Both the position numbers and the translations under genes were made by a program. Shown one piece after another: positions 46,500-60,724 of a stretch of 64,000 nucleotides of DNA. This DNA comes from Diphasiastrum complanatum (Eukaryota; Streptophyta; Lycopodiopsida; Lycopodiales; Lycopodiaceae), in NCBI GenBank assembly GCA_029204225.1, contig CM055096.1, positions 29,380,995 through 29,444,994 of the forward strand, read 5' to 3'. The notes under the pieces were generated by a model. The model saw only the letters and a program-made list of their open reading frames with translations. It searched no databases and was not told the origin of the DNA. How positions within the stretch are numbered: position 1 is the stretch's first letter; every line of letters begins with the position of its first letter.

Positions 46500-49400
46500 C
46501 TTCAATTAATTTTGTTAAAAACTCTATCATAATCCTCACAAGCAATGTTGACATAGTCACAACCTTAATTATCTTTCACTAGTCAAATTGGTTTTAAGCC
46601 AATGTCATGACGATGAAAGAGTCCAAAGGGTGAATGAGAAGGATATGGTGAAGATAGACTAAAAAATCAAACATGGAGGGACTAATATCGTGATAACTAG
46701 CAAATGATGTATGTAATTGGTGAACAAAAAGTTGATATATTACAAAGTAAACATCGCAAAGTTGACAAATCATATGACAAAACAAACAATATTGATTATG
46801 AGAATGCAATAACATATTACGACAATAATACTCAAAAACAAATTTGACATACATTGGTAAACACCAATGAGACAAGATCTTGCAATAAACAAGTTAATGG
46901 CACAAATTTAATGTATTTATCATACCAAGAATAACTACCAACCCATGCTAATGGATTACAGTAGCAGGAAAACCACACAGATCTTGCGACTGCCCTTGAA
47001 ATATCTCAAAGGCATGGGGCCCACAGCACGCTGGGGCCAAAGGGCCCCATGCTTCTTAGATGCGAGGCACCTTTTGAACCCTTCCCAAAAACCCAATGAA
47101 AACAATCAGCATATTTAAGCTTTGAAGCTAATATTTCTATTGTGTATGACAAATATTGTGTCTTTGCCATGCGTGTAGAGAATAAAGAAATCTTACTAGC
47201 TGATTGTTGACTGCAGATCACATCACATGCAAGCAGGTGTTTCAAATATCTCAGGAGCTGAAGATCATTTCAATGGGAGAGGTTCATGACTGATATTAAA
47301 TTCAGTATATCAATGAGGAAACCATCAATGACCAAGAATATCATTCCCATAAACTTAAATTGTCATTTCTTAAGACTGGCTTACATACAAATTACAAAAT
47401 CCAAGATGGATTTGGTGTTCCATTCAAGCTCTATACACTTCTGTTTCTTCCACAGAGAAAGTACAAAAAATATGGGAAATCCAATTACATGGAATCAGGC
47501 TAAGCCCACATAGGGATTGAACTGCAAACTGACAACCAAGGCCAGCAAGAAAGTTCAAAACCAAGCCTTTCTCCTTTCCAATTAAGCTAGTCAGTGCAGT
47601 TGGCTTTAGCACTTACCACCACCAATGATGCCCACATGAATAGCTACTCGGTTTGCATACCTTGGAATGATCTCACGAATGACAACTTTTGAGATTATCT
47701 TGGTGGCATTGTGACAGTCATCACATATCCGAAGATTCTTCTTTATGCAGATAGGTGTCCCAGGGGGCGTGCTGATGAGCCCAAAACCAATGGCCAGCTT
47801 CTCATTATGTTCAGACAAAGCAATCTCCTCCTTATTTTCCACATCACGTAGCATAAAGCTCAGATATCCTGCCTCCTTCATCAACCCCACTAATCTATCC
47901 AATTCGTCCTGGATCTTCTTGCTTTGTGGATGAGTCACATCACCTTCAACAAAGCCATGCACCTGGGTGACCTCAATCCACCTTCACCCAGGCATTTTTT
48001 TTAACCCTGCATCATTCATTTCTTTTCCTATCTTTGCTACCTCATCGCTCTGGCCAGCTGCTGCATAGATGTTTGATAGAAGCACATAAGCTGAAGCGTT
48101 ATCTGGTTCCAAATTCACAACACAGTCAAAAGCACGTCTTCCTATTTCCATGTGGCCGGAGTTTCTAGCGGCGCCTAGCAAAGTCATCCAAACCACAGCA
48201 TCAGGCTGGATTGGCATATTGTTAATGAAGTCCTCAGCATCAGCCAGGCACCCTGCACGGCCCAGAAGATCAACCATACAGGCATAGTGATCCATAGTTG
48301 GTGTGACACCATGATCTTTACACATGGTATCAAAGAGGTGACGGCCTTTATCCACTAGGCCAGAGTGGCTGCATGCAGAGAGAACACTAACATAGGTCAC
48401 CTCATTAGGCTGTATACCTTCCCTTTGCATTTGATCGAATAGTGTTAGGGCCTCCTTGCCAAACCCTTGCTGTGCATATCCTGCAATCATTGCTGTCCAT
48501 GACACCACATCTCGCTCATGCATGCTGTTGAACACCTGACGTGCATCCTCTATGCGTCCACATTTTGCATACATGTCAACAAGGGTGCTCCCTACAATTG
48601 CATCTAACTCAAAGCCAGTTTTTATGATGACTGAATGGAGCTGCTTGCCCTTTCCCAGAGCAGCAATGCCGGCACATGCTTTTAGGAGACAAACATAAGT
48701 GACATCGTTTGGCTGCACATCTTCCTGTTTCATTTGCTCATACAGGGCAAGGGCCTCCTTGCCAAGCCCTCGCTGTGCATATCCTGTAATTATTGCATTC
48801 CATGACACAACATCTCGTTCATCATGCATGCTGTTGAACACCTGAAGTGCATCCTCCATGCACCCACATTTAGCATACATGTCAACAAGGGTATTCCTTA
48901 CAGTCGTATCCGACTCGAAGCCACTTTCAATAATGTCCAAATGGAGCTGCTTGCCCTGGTCCAGGGCTGCAATGCTAGCACATGCCTGTAGAAGAACAAC
49001 ATATGTGACATTGTTGGGCTGCACACCCTCCTGTTTCATTTGCTCATACAGATCAAGAGCCTCCTTGCCAAGCCCATGCTGTGCATATCCTGCAATCATT
49101 GCAGTCCATGACACAACATCTCGTTCATCACGCATGCTGTTGAACACCTGAAGTGCATCCTCCATGCACCCACATTTAGCATACATGTCAACAAGGGTAT
49201 TCCTTACAGTCGTATCCGACTCGAAGCCACTTTTAATGATGTCCATATGAAGCTGCTTGCCCTGTTCCAGAGCTGGGATCCCGGCGCATGCTTTTAGAAC
49301 AACAACAAACGTGACAACATTCGGCAGTATGCCTGTCTGTCGCATTTGCTGAAAAAGATTGATAGCCTCCTCACCTTGTCCATGATTGGCATATGCTGAG

Positions 49401-51060
49401 ATGATATTAGTCCATGAAAACACGTTGTGTTCAGGCATTGAGTCAAATACTTTGCGTGCATCCAACACGCTACCGCACTTGGCATACATGTTAACAAGGG
49501 TGTTCCCTAAGAAAATTTTTGAATCAAGTCTCCTTTGGACTATGAGGGCATGCACTTGCTTGCCCTCTGGCAGGGCTTTCCTTCTGGTGCACCACTGCAA
49601 AAGGCAAGCATAGGAGTTGATGGGAGCTTGAATATTTTGCTCCACCATGTGCAGTGCTTCTTTTAATCGTCCCTCCTGACAGAGTTTGCTCACATTCCTA
49701 CCGTTGCCCAAGGAATCCGGCACTCTGCATCATGATTCATATCATGATTACAAAAAATGAAAAATGAAAAAGAAATTTGGACAGGAAAATTTGAGAGATC
49801 AACAAAGAAGGCATGCTGTACTCTCTGCCTAGAGGTCCACAGTCCACACCAGGATAATAACCATACCGTGATCTCAATCCACTACCAGATTGCATTTGAG
49901 CTAATGCCATAGTGGACACCTTTGCTTTAACCCAGGGGGGATTGAACCAACCTTCAATCCATAGGCCCTCGTGTGTACTCTTATGTTTAAAGTCTGGATA
50001 CTTAGGACTTCTCTACATAACAGTACATACACATATCAGTAAAAATAACAGCATCAACTTAGGGAAAATGACTACAATAACCAATCAATCCTCATATACC
50101 TTAGATATAAACGACAGTTTTCACTAGGCACAAATAAAAAGTTATTAGACAATGAAACTGTAGCTTGAAATAAAGAGAACATCCAAAACCATCCTTGGGG
50201 TTCAGTTTCCGAGTCATCTTCAAAGGACGTTGTCAATATATAAGGATAAACACACCTTGATAAACCTGTTGTCCGACCACTGCGATGGATCTGAGAAAAA
50301 CTCTTTCCAGAGCTGTTCCATCCTAATTACTTTGCCTGCATGCGTCATAACCTTGGCGATATGCGATTAAGGAATGTTTGATGCGGCTTGCCAAAACATC
50401 TCAACATAGTTACCCCTCTACTCAGTCAGGGAATGCTTATGAAGAAAGAGAAATGCCGTGTAACGAGAACCAAAGAAGCATACCAGCGGTTTCAGGTGTT
50501 GAGTAACCGGATTGCTCCTGTTCTTGACCTTGCACCATGGCAGCTAGCCTGGCATGTACCCAAGGAGGATTGAACCTGGTATCAATCCAGAGTGCCTTCT
50601 CTGCAGAAGTCCTATGTTTGAAGTCGGGAGATCTTGGATTTCTCTAAAGCGTTAGCCATAGCCATATCAGAAAATGTACTAAAATTATCACAGCTCTTGG
50701 AATAGACTAGCTCCGCACTTCGACTAGAGTACGTCCATTACAATCATCAAAGCAGGCTGCATCTTGAACCAACAATCCCAATCGAACAATCTGCTGAGCT
50801 ATTCACATGAGGACTGGAGTGCTAGCTAAATTCTACGCAATCAAAGCACTAGTTCTCTTAGAAAGTAAGATCGTACAGTTCCAGCTTGAGAGAAAAATGC
50901 CGCCCTCATATCCTCTAGCATTTGAATTAATGAACAAATGAGTGCCACAAATAGGGTACAGTCAAATTCACCTTGTTACTCCTATTGTCCCACCATTGCA
51001 AAGGATCTGAGAAGAACTCCTTCCAAAGTTGATTTTTCCTCCATGCTCGTCCTCCTGCAC
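46500..51060 (-). repeat. Segmental duplication, copy 2 (partner 17.2-21.5 kb)
   Basis: Carries the same gene with the same exon order, and about 1.3 kb of shared 3' flank. The two copies lie about 29 kb apart in the same orientation, with retroelement fossils between them. Confidence 0.8.
47606..47983 (-). pseudogene. DYW-domain region downstream of PPR copy 2
   Basis: Directly after the TGA closing the PPR frame, the minus strand continues in the same frame with RWIEVTQVHGFVEGDVTHPQ (E+ motif), then EHNEKLAIGFGLISTPPGTP and NLRICDDCHNATKIISK. These carry the HxE and CxxC zinc/deaminase residues of DYW editing enzymes. The end (IIGGGKC) lacks the terminal Asp-Tyr-Trp. The domain is open from the stop onward. 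It could be a relic, a read-through product or a separate short chain (ATG at 47962). In land-plant organelles DYW domains perform cytidine-to-uridine editing. Confidence 0.7.
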
Positions 51061-51227
51061 GACAGACAGAGATGGGAGTAAGACGAAGATCGGACAGAGT
51101 ATGATGATGGGTTGGATGGTGAGAGTAGTGGGTGGTCAAGGAAGTAGAAATAACCAGAGCAGAGGGGAGCTGAACTGTGAGGGTGGTGCTCCTGCAAGGG
51201 GCTTGTCATCGAACTTTCTACCGCCAT
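47984..51227 (-). CDS. PDF-motif PPR protein, copy 2 (six predicted exons)
   Basis: Predicted exons on the minus strand: 51227-51155 (MAVESSMTSPLQ), 51054-50972 (LWKEFFSDPLQWWDNRSNK), 50643-50484 (RNPRSPDFKHRTSAEKALW, FNPPWVHAR), 50335-50256 (LWKEFFSDPSQWSDNRFIK), 50012-49867 (RSPKYPDFKHKSTHEGLWI, FNPPWVKAK) and 49724-47984 (PPR). All five joins are GT-AG and phase-consistent. The middle four exons form two complete PDF motifs, the 50-residue plant module of OSB organellar single-strand DNA-binding proteins. The last exon has about 14 PLS motifs ending in E1-E2 (LKKMPG). The length is about 760 residues. Function is inferred as an organellar nucleic-acid binder. A start further upstream (to 51443) with a Leu/Ala/Ser-rich leader is possible and could be a targeting peptide. 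Intact frame, so probably functional. Confidence 0.75.
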
Positions 51228-51484
51228 GGGAGGACGAGGACGAGAAGCAGAAGCAGAAAGAGCAAGAAGAAGCAGAGCATTAGTAGCAGAAGAGAAGAGA
51301 GGGAATAAGGAGGAGAGCATGAAAAGCTGGTGCGCTGATGTCCTGTAGTAGCGATGAGGTAGCAGAGGGTAATTGCTTCCCTCCAGCAATGGCTTTTTAC
51401 CTTCTGCGAGGGCCTTTGTGAGAGAAGGGTTTGCTTGCAGCAAAGAAGGTACTACTGTTCAACGACCCTAATCCCTTATGCGTG

Positions 51485-51650
51485 TTTGCTCAGAAAACCT
51501 TGTTAGGGCCACAATGTATTATGGAAGGAGCCAGGGGCAGAAGCCATTTTGCCCCGTAAGGATTTCCAAAAAAGGCAAAATGACCTTTGCCTGGCTCCTT
51601 CCATTGCGTAATGGATACCTGAAATTTTTTCAGAAGCACATTACGAAGCA
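51485..51650. repeat. Imperfect long hairpin
   Basis: Arms 51511-51555 and about 51574-51616 pair over about 42 bp, with cores GGAAGGAGCCAGG and CATTTTGCC on the left arm mirrored on the right. The loop is about 20 bp. Weaker pairing may extend outward. It could be a small inverted-repeat transposon or an RNA hairpin source. Confidence 0.6.
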
Positions 51651-51659
51651 TAATAGGCA

Positions 51660-54140
51660 GGTTTGACTTTGACTGACCAACAGAAATGTGCCATGTGGCA
51701 GTTGTACGGAATCCGTACGGACGAGCACAGACAGGCAAAAAAAAAGAAGAAGCAAAATCTGCCTTTGAAAAAAATGCATGCATTTTCTACTTTTTAATTT
51801 ATTTGAAAATGGGCATAATATGCCACAGGTATCCGTTACGTTTGCATGAGAGCCCGGGCCTTTATCTTTTTGCATGATTCTTAAAGGGGTTTTAAGTGGC
51901 TTTTTCTTTTGGTTCAAAGAAAACAATAATTTTGACCTCATGCATAAATAGAAATTGATTTAATCCATGCGTCTCCCTGGCTATCTGAAGTGGTAATGTT
52001 TGTAACATACCAATAGCCCAGGATTGCGACAATCTTTGCACTATTTTTTCTTGTCGGCGAAAGCCGTACTTGATTCGGAGGAGTGATTTTTGGGGAATCT
52101 ACCTAAGTCGACATTGAGGTTGAATTATCGATTCTCTACTTGAACTGAGAATTGGGTTGTGGGAATATTTTTGCTTGTAAATAAATCATAACTGTAAGTC
52201 TATGAGCTAGGTTCATGGATTTAGGATTTACGAAAGATTACTCACGGAGGTTTTTTTTCGGACCGGTAACTGATAACGGTCAATTTAATTTCCTGGTACT
52301 GTGTTATTTTTCCACTTAACTCTGGAGTAGGGGTACTCCCAGTTAATGGAGTTAAATGGTGATTGTGGATTCTTTAATCCATATATATATTTTTCTTTTC
52401 GGTCAGTAATATGCCAATGATTTTGCTGCAATTTCTCAATTATTTCGGTTATTAGGAATTAGCAAGAAAAAGCTTTTCATAAGATACTCGTTGAAGGTGA
52501 AATTCAGTTGAACTAATGAAGTGAGTCATGATGGTGGATTGGGGATAACTTCTTTATTCGGCAAAATGGATTTTTGTGAATACAGTAAGAGATGTACTGA
52601 AATAAAAATCTTCTATTCATGTACTTTAGTTAGTTGCATTAAACTGATAAACCTTAATGGAGTAATGCTAAAGCCAGTGAAATGAGTAGAAAAACCGACT
52701 TTTCATTAGCATTTGCTATATGTCTAAGAAATTTTCATGTACCTCAGCTGAAGAAATTTTTCGAGAAACCGAAAATTCTAAGGGGGGGAGAATTGGACTT
52801 TGAGATTAGTGAACGTGTATGTATTATGAAAATTGGATTTTTGGAATCCTCGTGGGGAAATTGCATAATGCCGGTTGTTGAATTTGTTAATTGAATTCAT
52901 ATTTGATATCATATATGACCATGAGAATGAACATAAAATTTAGTATGATTTGGATGAAAAAGAAGTTAATCGACACATGGATCTTATTTAACCTGTTAGT
53001 GCTAGTAAAGTTTTCCTCGAAGGTAATGCTCTCAGTTGGAGGGATTAATAAAACTTATCACTAACCAAAAGAGGTTAACAGTGTGTTAAGAGATCATGTG
53101 TAGAAGTCTTCTTGTTGAATCACCCTTTCATAAATGGATTATTAATATCCATCAAAAACAAAAATTTATGGATTCTCTAGTGTTTTGGTTGTGTCTGATA
53201 TGTGCCTATACTTTGTATAGAGATTCTATTTTGATTCTTTGGACCTCTAGAATATCAAATAAGACGGTTAAGGGTTTTATTCCAGGAAAAGCTGGTGGTA
53301 TGGGACATCAGTAATTTCTGAAAGGGAATTCTAGGACTGTAAAGATCTGATTATCAGTGGTGAAGTTGAGTACCTATTTGCGATATGGGAAAATGTAGAC
53401 CATTGATTAAATTTTGAGGTACTTTGTGAGATTTTGAAGTTTAATCCAGATCCCAATGAGATATCTCTTGATTTACAAAATTGGAAACCCTTAAATCTAT
53501 ATCTCGCTTTCTTATTAATCCTTTACTTCTTAGTAATTTTTTTAAATATTAGACATCATACTAGTTTATATGATTCTTTCCAGCATGAAGTTATTCTTCT
53601 GAAAGACTGTTATATCATATGAATTACTACTTGTGTGAATGGACTTGGAAGTCAGACAAATTCTAAGGTGATCGTGTTTCAATTTCTTAAACCCATTATA
53701 TATCTCTTTTGTAGAAATAAATTTCAAAGGAATGATAGTTACTTTCGCTCGGGTTGAAAATATTCGAAGGAAAAGTTTTGATTGTAATAGAGTGAATCCT
53801 TTTCTGTGAAAGGCAATTATTATTGACTTTTCATGGATTTAGATATTTTCATATATCATCTTTCCAGTTAACTCAACATGTTGAACCTGACGAAGTTACA
53901 TATAAGAATATGAAGATCACTTGCCATATTTGACGGCAACTTTCTCTTTTCAGTTTTTAGGCAGTAGCCCGATCTTTCTCGAGCCCTTTAGTTGCTATTA
54001 ATTAGACTCACTTGTACTTGCATTAGACACAATGTGAATATACATTTGCCATGCTGATCAGTTTACGGGCAATTGGTCCATATCAATTAGTATTTATTAT
54101 AAAACAACATATGAATAGTTTTAACCGTTTTCATTCTTTT
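51660..54140. other. No supported gene
   Basis: AT-rich DNA with only short open stretches. A GTACGGAATCCGTAC palindrome lies near 51706. The region 52-54 kb has the texture of very old, decayed mobile-element DNA, but I see no motif that would name it. Confidence 0.4.
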
Positions 54141-54145
54141 TAGCT

Positions 54146-55990
<1,845 letters not shown>

Positions 55991-56996
55991 AATATTTTGT
56001 GGTAGTGTTTAGGACAAATCCGAAAAAGAGTCAGAGATGAATAGCTTACTAATGACAAGTGTTGGATGTAAATCTATTGTGCGGTGGCTAGGTCTATCTA
56101 AGGTCCAGGTTGTAGTGTAGTGGTAGATCGATCCGTCCACTTCCTAAGTTCTACATAAAACTTACAAATAAAGTAAAGAGCATGAACAAAAAGGAGAGTA
56201 CCAAGGCTTCTCAACTGGTGCTCGGAACTAGACAATCAACTAATGAAGCTTGTTAATGCTTCCCAACTAACAAGACTTCTAAATAAACCAGAACTTGCTA
56301 ACGCTTACCCAACTAGCAAGGCTTTCAATCTAAATCCTAACTAACTCCCAAAGGGACTGAAAAATGATGATTGTGGCTAACTAAACAATAAAACAATGAA
56401 AACATGCCACAATTGAAAAGCCAATGAAAAGAAGGTCGAGCACCTTCCCTCAAGCTATTCACCTTCCAAATGAAACACAATAAAATAACAAGATAATCAC
56501 AAGATGACAATTTGTCATAATCTCAAAGTGTTATTTACAAAGGAAATGCCTCTCTTCTTATAGCAAGAAGGGCCTTCCATAAGTTTCCACTAACTTATGG
56601 GATTAGTCTTCTAAACTTGTCATTCTAAGGCTCACAACTTCTAACTTAGAAAGCTTGAGTCTTTAAACTTAGAACTTAAGTTAACTTAGAATATTTTATT
56701 TCTAAGCTTAAGTTCTCTAAGTTTAAGTTTTCTAACTTAGAAGTTTAGAATTTATTTAAGCTTCTACCCATGGTCTTATCACACACATGCCATAGTAGAA
56801 GTTTATTGACAAGTACTCACACGCGGACTTACAATACACATGCCACAGTGTTTTATTTCTCTTTTTACACTTTTTTGCTAACATTATCCCCCTCCTTATT
56901 CAATTGGTGGTCCCACACCAATCGAAGCTTTTTCATCCCGGATTTTGTTGGGCTTCCTGGAGGCAAGATTGTTGTTGGCATGTTTGGTAGATCTTA
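55991..56996. other. No supported gene
   Basis: AT-rich. A tRNA D-arm-like GTAGTGTAGTGGTAGA lies at about 56115, without a convincing rest of a tRNA. A block rich in AACTTAGAA/TTCTAAGTT alternations (about 56620-56760) is locally self-complementary. Confidence 0.4.
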
Positions 56997-58632
56997 GACT
57001 TGGTGTGGACAAGTGTGCTTTTGTTAATGCAAATCCACGCCATTCTAACCCAAGTGAGTCTTGCAGAGCAAGATATGTCACGCACTATTGTCCGTACTTC
57101 TGAGCATATCCATGCTTTCCTGTCATATCTCACCAAAAGTCTAATGTGGCACTTATTCGGACATGGTTAGGTGTTGTCATGGTTGATTATTATGGATATG
57201 TAGGTATTAGGGTACATCCGTACCATACTAATCCAAGCAGTATCGTTATTATTTGTTCTGAGCAAATCCATTCTAAACAAAACTTACCTATCAACCATGG
57301 TTTTTTTGGACTTTACTACGGATATGTATGGTTTATTGGTAAAGAGGGATTTCCAATGTTTTTACCGAGTATTAGGGCAGATCTGTGCCATTCTAACCCT
57401 TATGTAAAAACTTCGTTTCTTACGCATGTCCATGTTGTCTAAGAACGTTATATTGGAAACCCTTTGATTAGGTTTGAGCTTGAATTAAATAAGAATAGTT
57501 AGATTGGTTTGTGAATAGGATCAGAAAAAATCTCTCTCTTATTATGTCGTTATCTAAGCGTATAGAAGAGAGGTAGGTGTCAAGTAAAATGGTAACATTT
57601 GACTCGTGATTTATTCATGACGTGTATGGTTTGTATACAACCTAGAAGTCGTAACAAGAATTCACACCTGGATGTTGGTGGTGTCTTGAGAGGATGCCAT
57701 GGTATTTTCTCAAAAAGTTTGTTTCTCTTTAGATCACAACCAAAAAAAATTGTCTCTATATATGTAAACTAAAAAGATGCAATGAAACTACATTATTGTC
57801 CATCTCTGGAACATCAAGCAATAATATACTTGAAAACTTTCCATTCAAGAATGAAAAGGGAACCTTATTGTCCATTGTTGGAACAACAAGCAAACTACTT
57901 GAAAACTTTCCATTCAAATATGTAGAAATGGACCTACTGTCCATCGCTGGTGGACAGGAGGTGCATTGTATAAACATTATGCAAAAAGTGATGTGCGAGC
58001 TCGTTGTCCATCGCTGGAAGTCCACACAATAATTTAAGCTTGAAACAGATTCTTATGAAAGCTAATAGCATCGTTGCCACATGAAAAAGTGCTAATACAT
58101 TCATAGATGATGAAGGTGGGTAAAGCACCATCGCTTCAACTAAGCTGAGCAAAGCTTCTTTTTAGAGATGAAGAAAGAGATGAGCAATCCATCGCTGCTT
58201 GTAGGCAGATGGACATTGTTTTTATCATAAAAAAGCTTGGTCTCGCTTGACAGTGACCTATCAAGCTTCCAAAACATCATAAAAAATACCTCATATGATA
58301 GATAAGTTCCACCGTATCAAAGAAAAGCAAGGAGACTTAGCATCGATTACTAAAAAACATAAAAGAATGATAGCTTTGCAGTGTATAGAATTGAAAAAGC
58401 TCTTACCATATGATAGCTTCCGTCAAGTGGAGAACCGGTAGGGCACACTTGCTGTAAGTAAGAGACAAAGAACTCTTAAAGGTATTGTGAGAAACATTCG
58501 TCGAGACTGCATGATTTATAATGTCATGCAGTGAGATTTCCCGGAAGGTCATAGTTGAAGAGATAGTACACCTATTGTTGTCCAGTTGTGTGGTAGCATA
58601 GCAGGGTATTATTAAGCAAAGAAGCATCCATG
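56997..58632 (+). repeat. 1.6-kb dispersed repeat, copy 2
   Basis: Partner of 54146-55760 in the same orientation. It has no GT/GA microsatellite at its right edge, where copy 1 has one directly after the shared CATCCATG. Confidence 0.75.
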
Positions 58633-59070
58633 AGAGAATAACAAGATTTCACATAGTCCCTCTTGACAAGTCAAGACCAAACCCTTTGAACCCTTCAATT
58701 TATAGCATAACATGTTAAAATATAACTGTATAAAGTCTTACAGTATAGAGTACCAAAACGCGAAGCAAGGTTTAGGACACCCAACTCTTACCTACCACCA
58801 TCCCACAAAACAAAACCGCACGAGTTAGTTAAGTGAGGAAGACAAGTGTCATAGTTGAGCATCAGTTGTTATCCATGCCCGAAACAAGATTCACTACTTT
58901 ATCAACATGATTGCAATTACAAATACTATGTCCAATCTTCCCAATCATGCACTTCTTAAATAGCAATATATTCAGCCCTTTTACAAAACCGTATCAGGGC
59001 AGATGTGTTTGCTGATTCCTTCCACCTTTGGTTTCTAGAATATGTGTGCTATCTTCTTGAACTCAATCTT
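58633..59070. other. No supported gene
   Basis: AT-rich sequence without open frames or recognisable repeats. Confidence 0.4.
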
Positions 59071-59150
59071 CTTCTTGTAGTATAGTGGTATGTGCCCCGC
59101 CTGTCAGTTTGGCACACCTACAACTTGAACTCGATCCTTAACTTGCAATG
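59071..59150 (+). ncRNA. tRNA-Asp-like sequence (pseudogene or SINE head)
   Basis: TTGTAGTATAGTGGTA followed by CCCCGCCTGTC reproduces the D arm and the GUC anticodon arm of plant tRNA-Asp; TTGAACTCGATCC resembles the T arm. The acceptor stem does not pair and the 3' arm is too far away, so it is not a working tRNA. Confidence 0.5.
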
Positions 59151-59577
59151 GAAGCTCAACTTGAATCTTGATCTATCATGACTCATATATCTACAGTTCT
59201 ACAGTTCTGCTTCAAATTTTTTCTTGTTTTATTACAGTTTGTAGATTATTACTAATCTAATCTAAACAAGAAACAAGAAACCAAATTGAATCTAATCCTA
59301 CTGAAATCACCAAAACAACATAACAACATCTAACTAAAACAAATGTGAATCCTACAGAGTGCTTATTACAAATATCACTCAACATTTGTAAGAAGAACTC
59401 CTCAGGGAGCCAAGCACTAAGTAGCATCAAATCTTAGTGGAATGATGGATCAGCCGATGAGCCTTGTACATCTACCTGATGTTAATCACAAAACCAATCC
59501 AGAAAGAGAAGAAACAACAAACACATTCATACACAAGTACTTACACTAAATGCATGAAGATGGAGCATAGAAAGAGA

Positions 59578-60008
59578 TGCAGGATGAAGGATCTTCAATA
59601 AACATCTTTGCAGCATCTCAATACAAAACATATGTTGTGGAACTCATGGAGGAGGCTCCTATTTGTGCACACACAGAGTGAACCCCATTCTATAACATTT
59701 TGAGTTCCACCTCTTGACTAGTGGGTGCACCCCATTCTATAATCTTTTGGGTTCCACCTCTTACATGATAATAGGAGGCCTCTTTATTTAAAAACATAAC
59801 TCAAGTTGAGAGAGTCTAAATTACTAGCTCCCACATGGTTTTTCATCTTTTGGGAATTACCATGGGCCTCATAGAATATACATTTAGCGTATCACTAGTA
59901 ATCCTCGTGCTCTCAAACTCGGATCTCAACGTCATCTTCATTGGAAACCCTTTTTGGGTGATGAGGTACTACATCGACATCTCAGGGGCATGGCATCAGC
60001 TAACATTA
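59578..60008 (+). repeat. 0.43-kb direct repeat, copy 1
   Basis: Begins GCAGGATGAAGGATCTTCAA and ends near CATGGCATCAGCTAACA. Matches 60303-60724 at about 95% by eye. Contains two internal ACCCCATTCTATAA units. Confidence 0.8.
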
Positions 60009-60302
60009 TCCTCCCCCTATAGTGTTGCAGGACCCACTGCAATGACTCAGCTTTGACACTTGGTTCTTGAAAAGGCATGGATCAACATTTGTCTACATAA
60101 AATCAAGAACTCTTTGTTGATATCGTCTCGCTTCGGGGCAACAACTTCAATATTCACAACGGCTTGTCAAGATAGCCCTGCGTAACTGAGTGTCCCTCGT
60201 TTGTCTTTCTCGGCTTTCTTTTTGTCAAGAGACCTCTTGTAGCCTATCTCCCTTCCGATGGCTTCGAATGTGATGAATCTCATTTTTTTGTTTTTTTTTT
60301 TT

Positions 60303-60724
60303 GCAGGATGAAGGATCTTCAATAACATTTCTGCAGCATCTCAATACAAAACATATGTTGTGGAACTCATGGAGGAGGCTCCTATTTGTGCACACAAAGA
60401 GTGAACCCCATTCTATAACATTTTGAGTTCCACCTCTTGACTAGTGGGCGAACCCCATTCTATAATATTTTGGGTTCCACCTCTTACATGATAATAGGAG
60501 GCCTCTTTATTGAAAACATAACTCAAGTTGAGAGAGTCTAAATTACTAGCTCCCACATGGTTTTACTTATTTCGAGAATTACCATGGGGCTCACAAATAT
60601 ACATTTAGCATATCACTAGTGATCCTCGTGCTCTCAGACTCAGCTCTCAACGTCATCTCCATTAGAAACCCTTTTTGGGTGATGAGGTACTGCATTGACA
60701 CCTCAGGGGCATGGCATCAGCTAA
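60303..60724 (+). repeat. 0.43-kb direct repeat, copy 2
   Basis: Same orientation as copy 1, about 725 bp downstream. A T-rich run (T10) immediately precedes it. Confidence 0.8.

Noticed and set aside
50982-51443. A single-exon signal-peptide protein on the minus strand.
   Set aside because: Its 3' part overlaps the PDF1 exon in the wrong frame; only the 5' part may contribute to the PDF-PPR leader.
56108-56180. A second tRNA-like sequence (GTAGTGTAGTGGTAGA).
   Set aside because: Only the D-arm resembles a tRNA; no anticodon stem or T arm could be placed.
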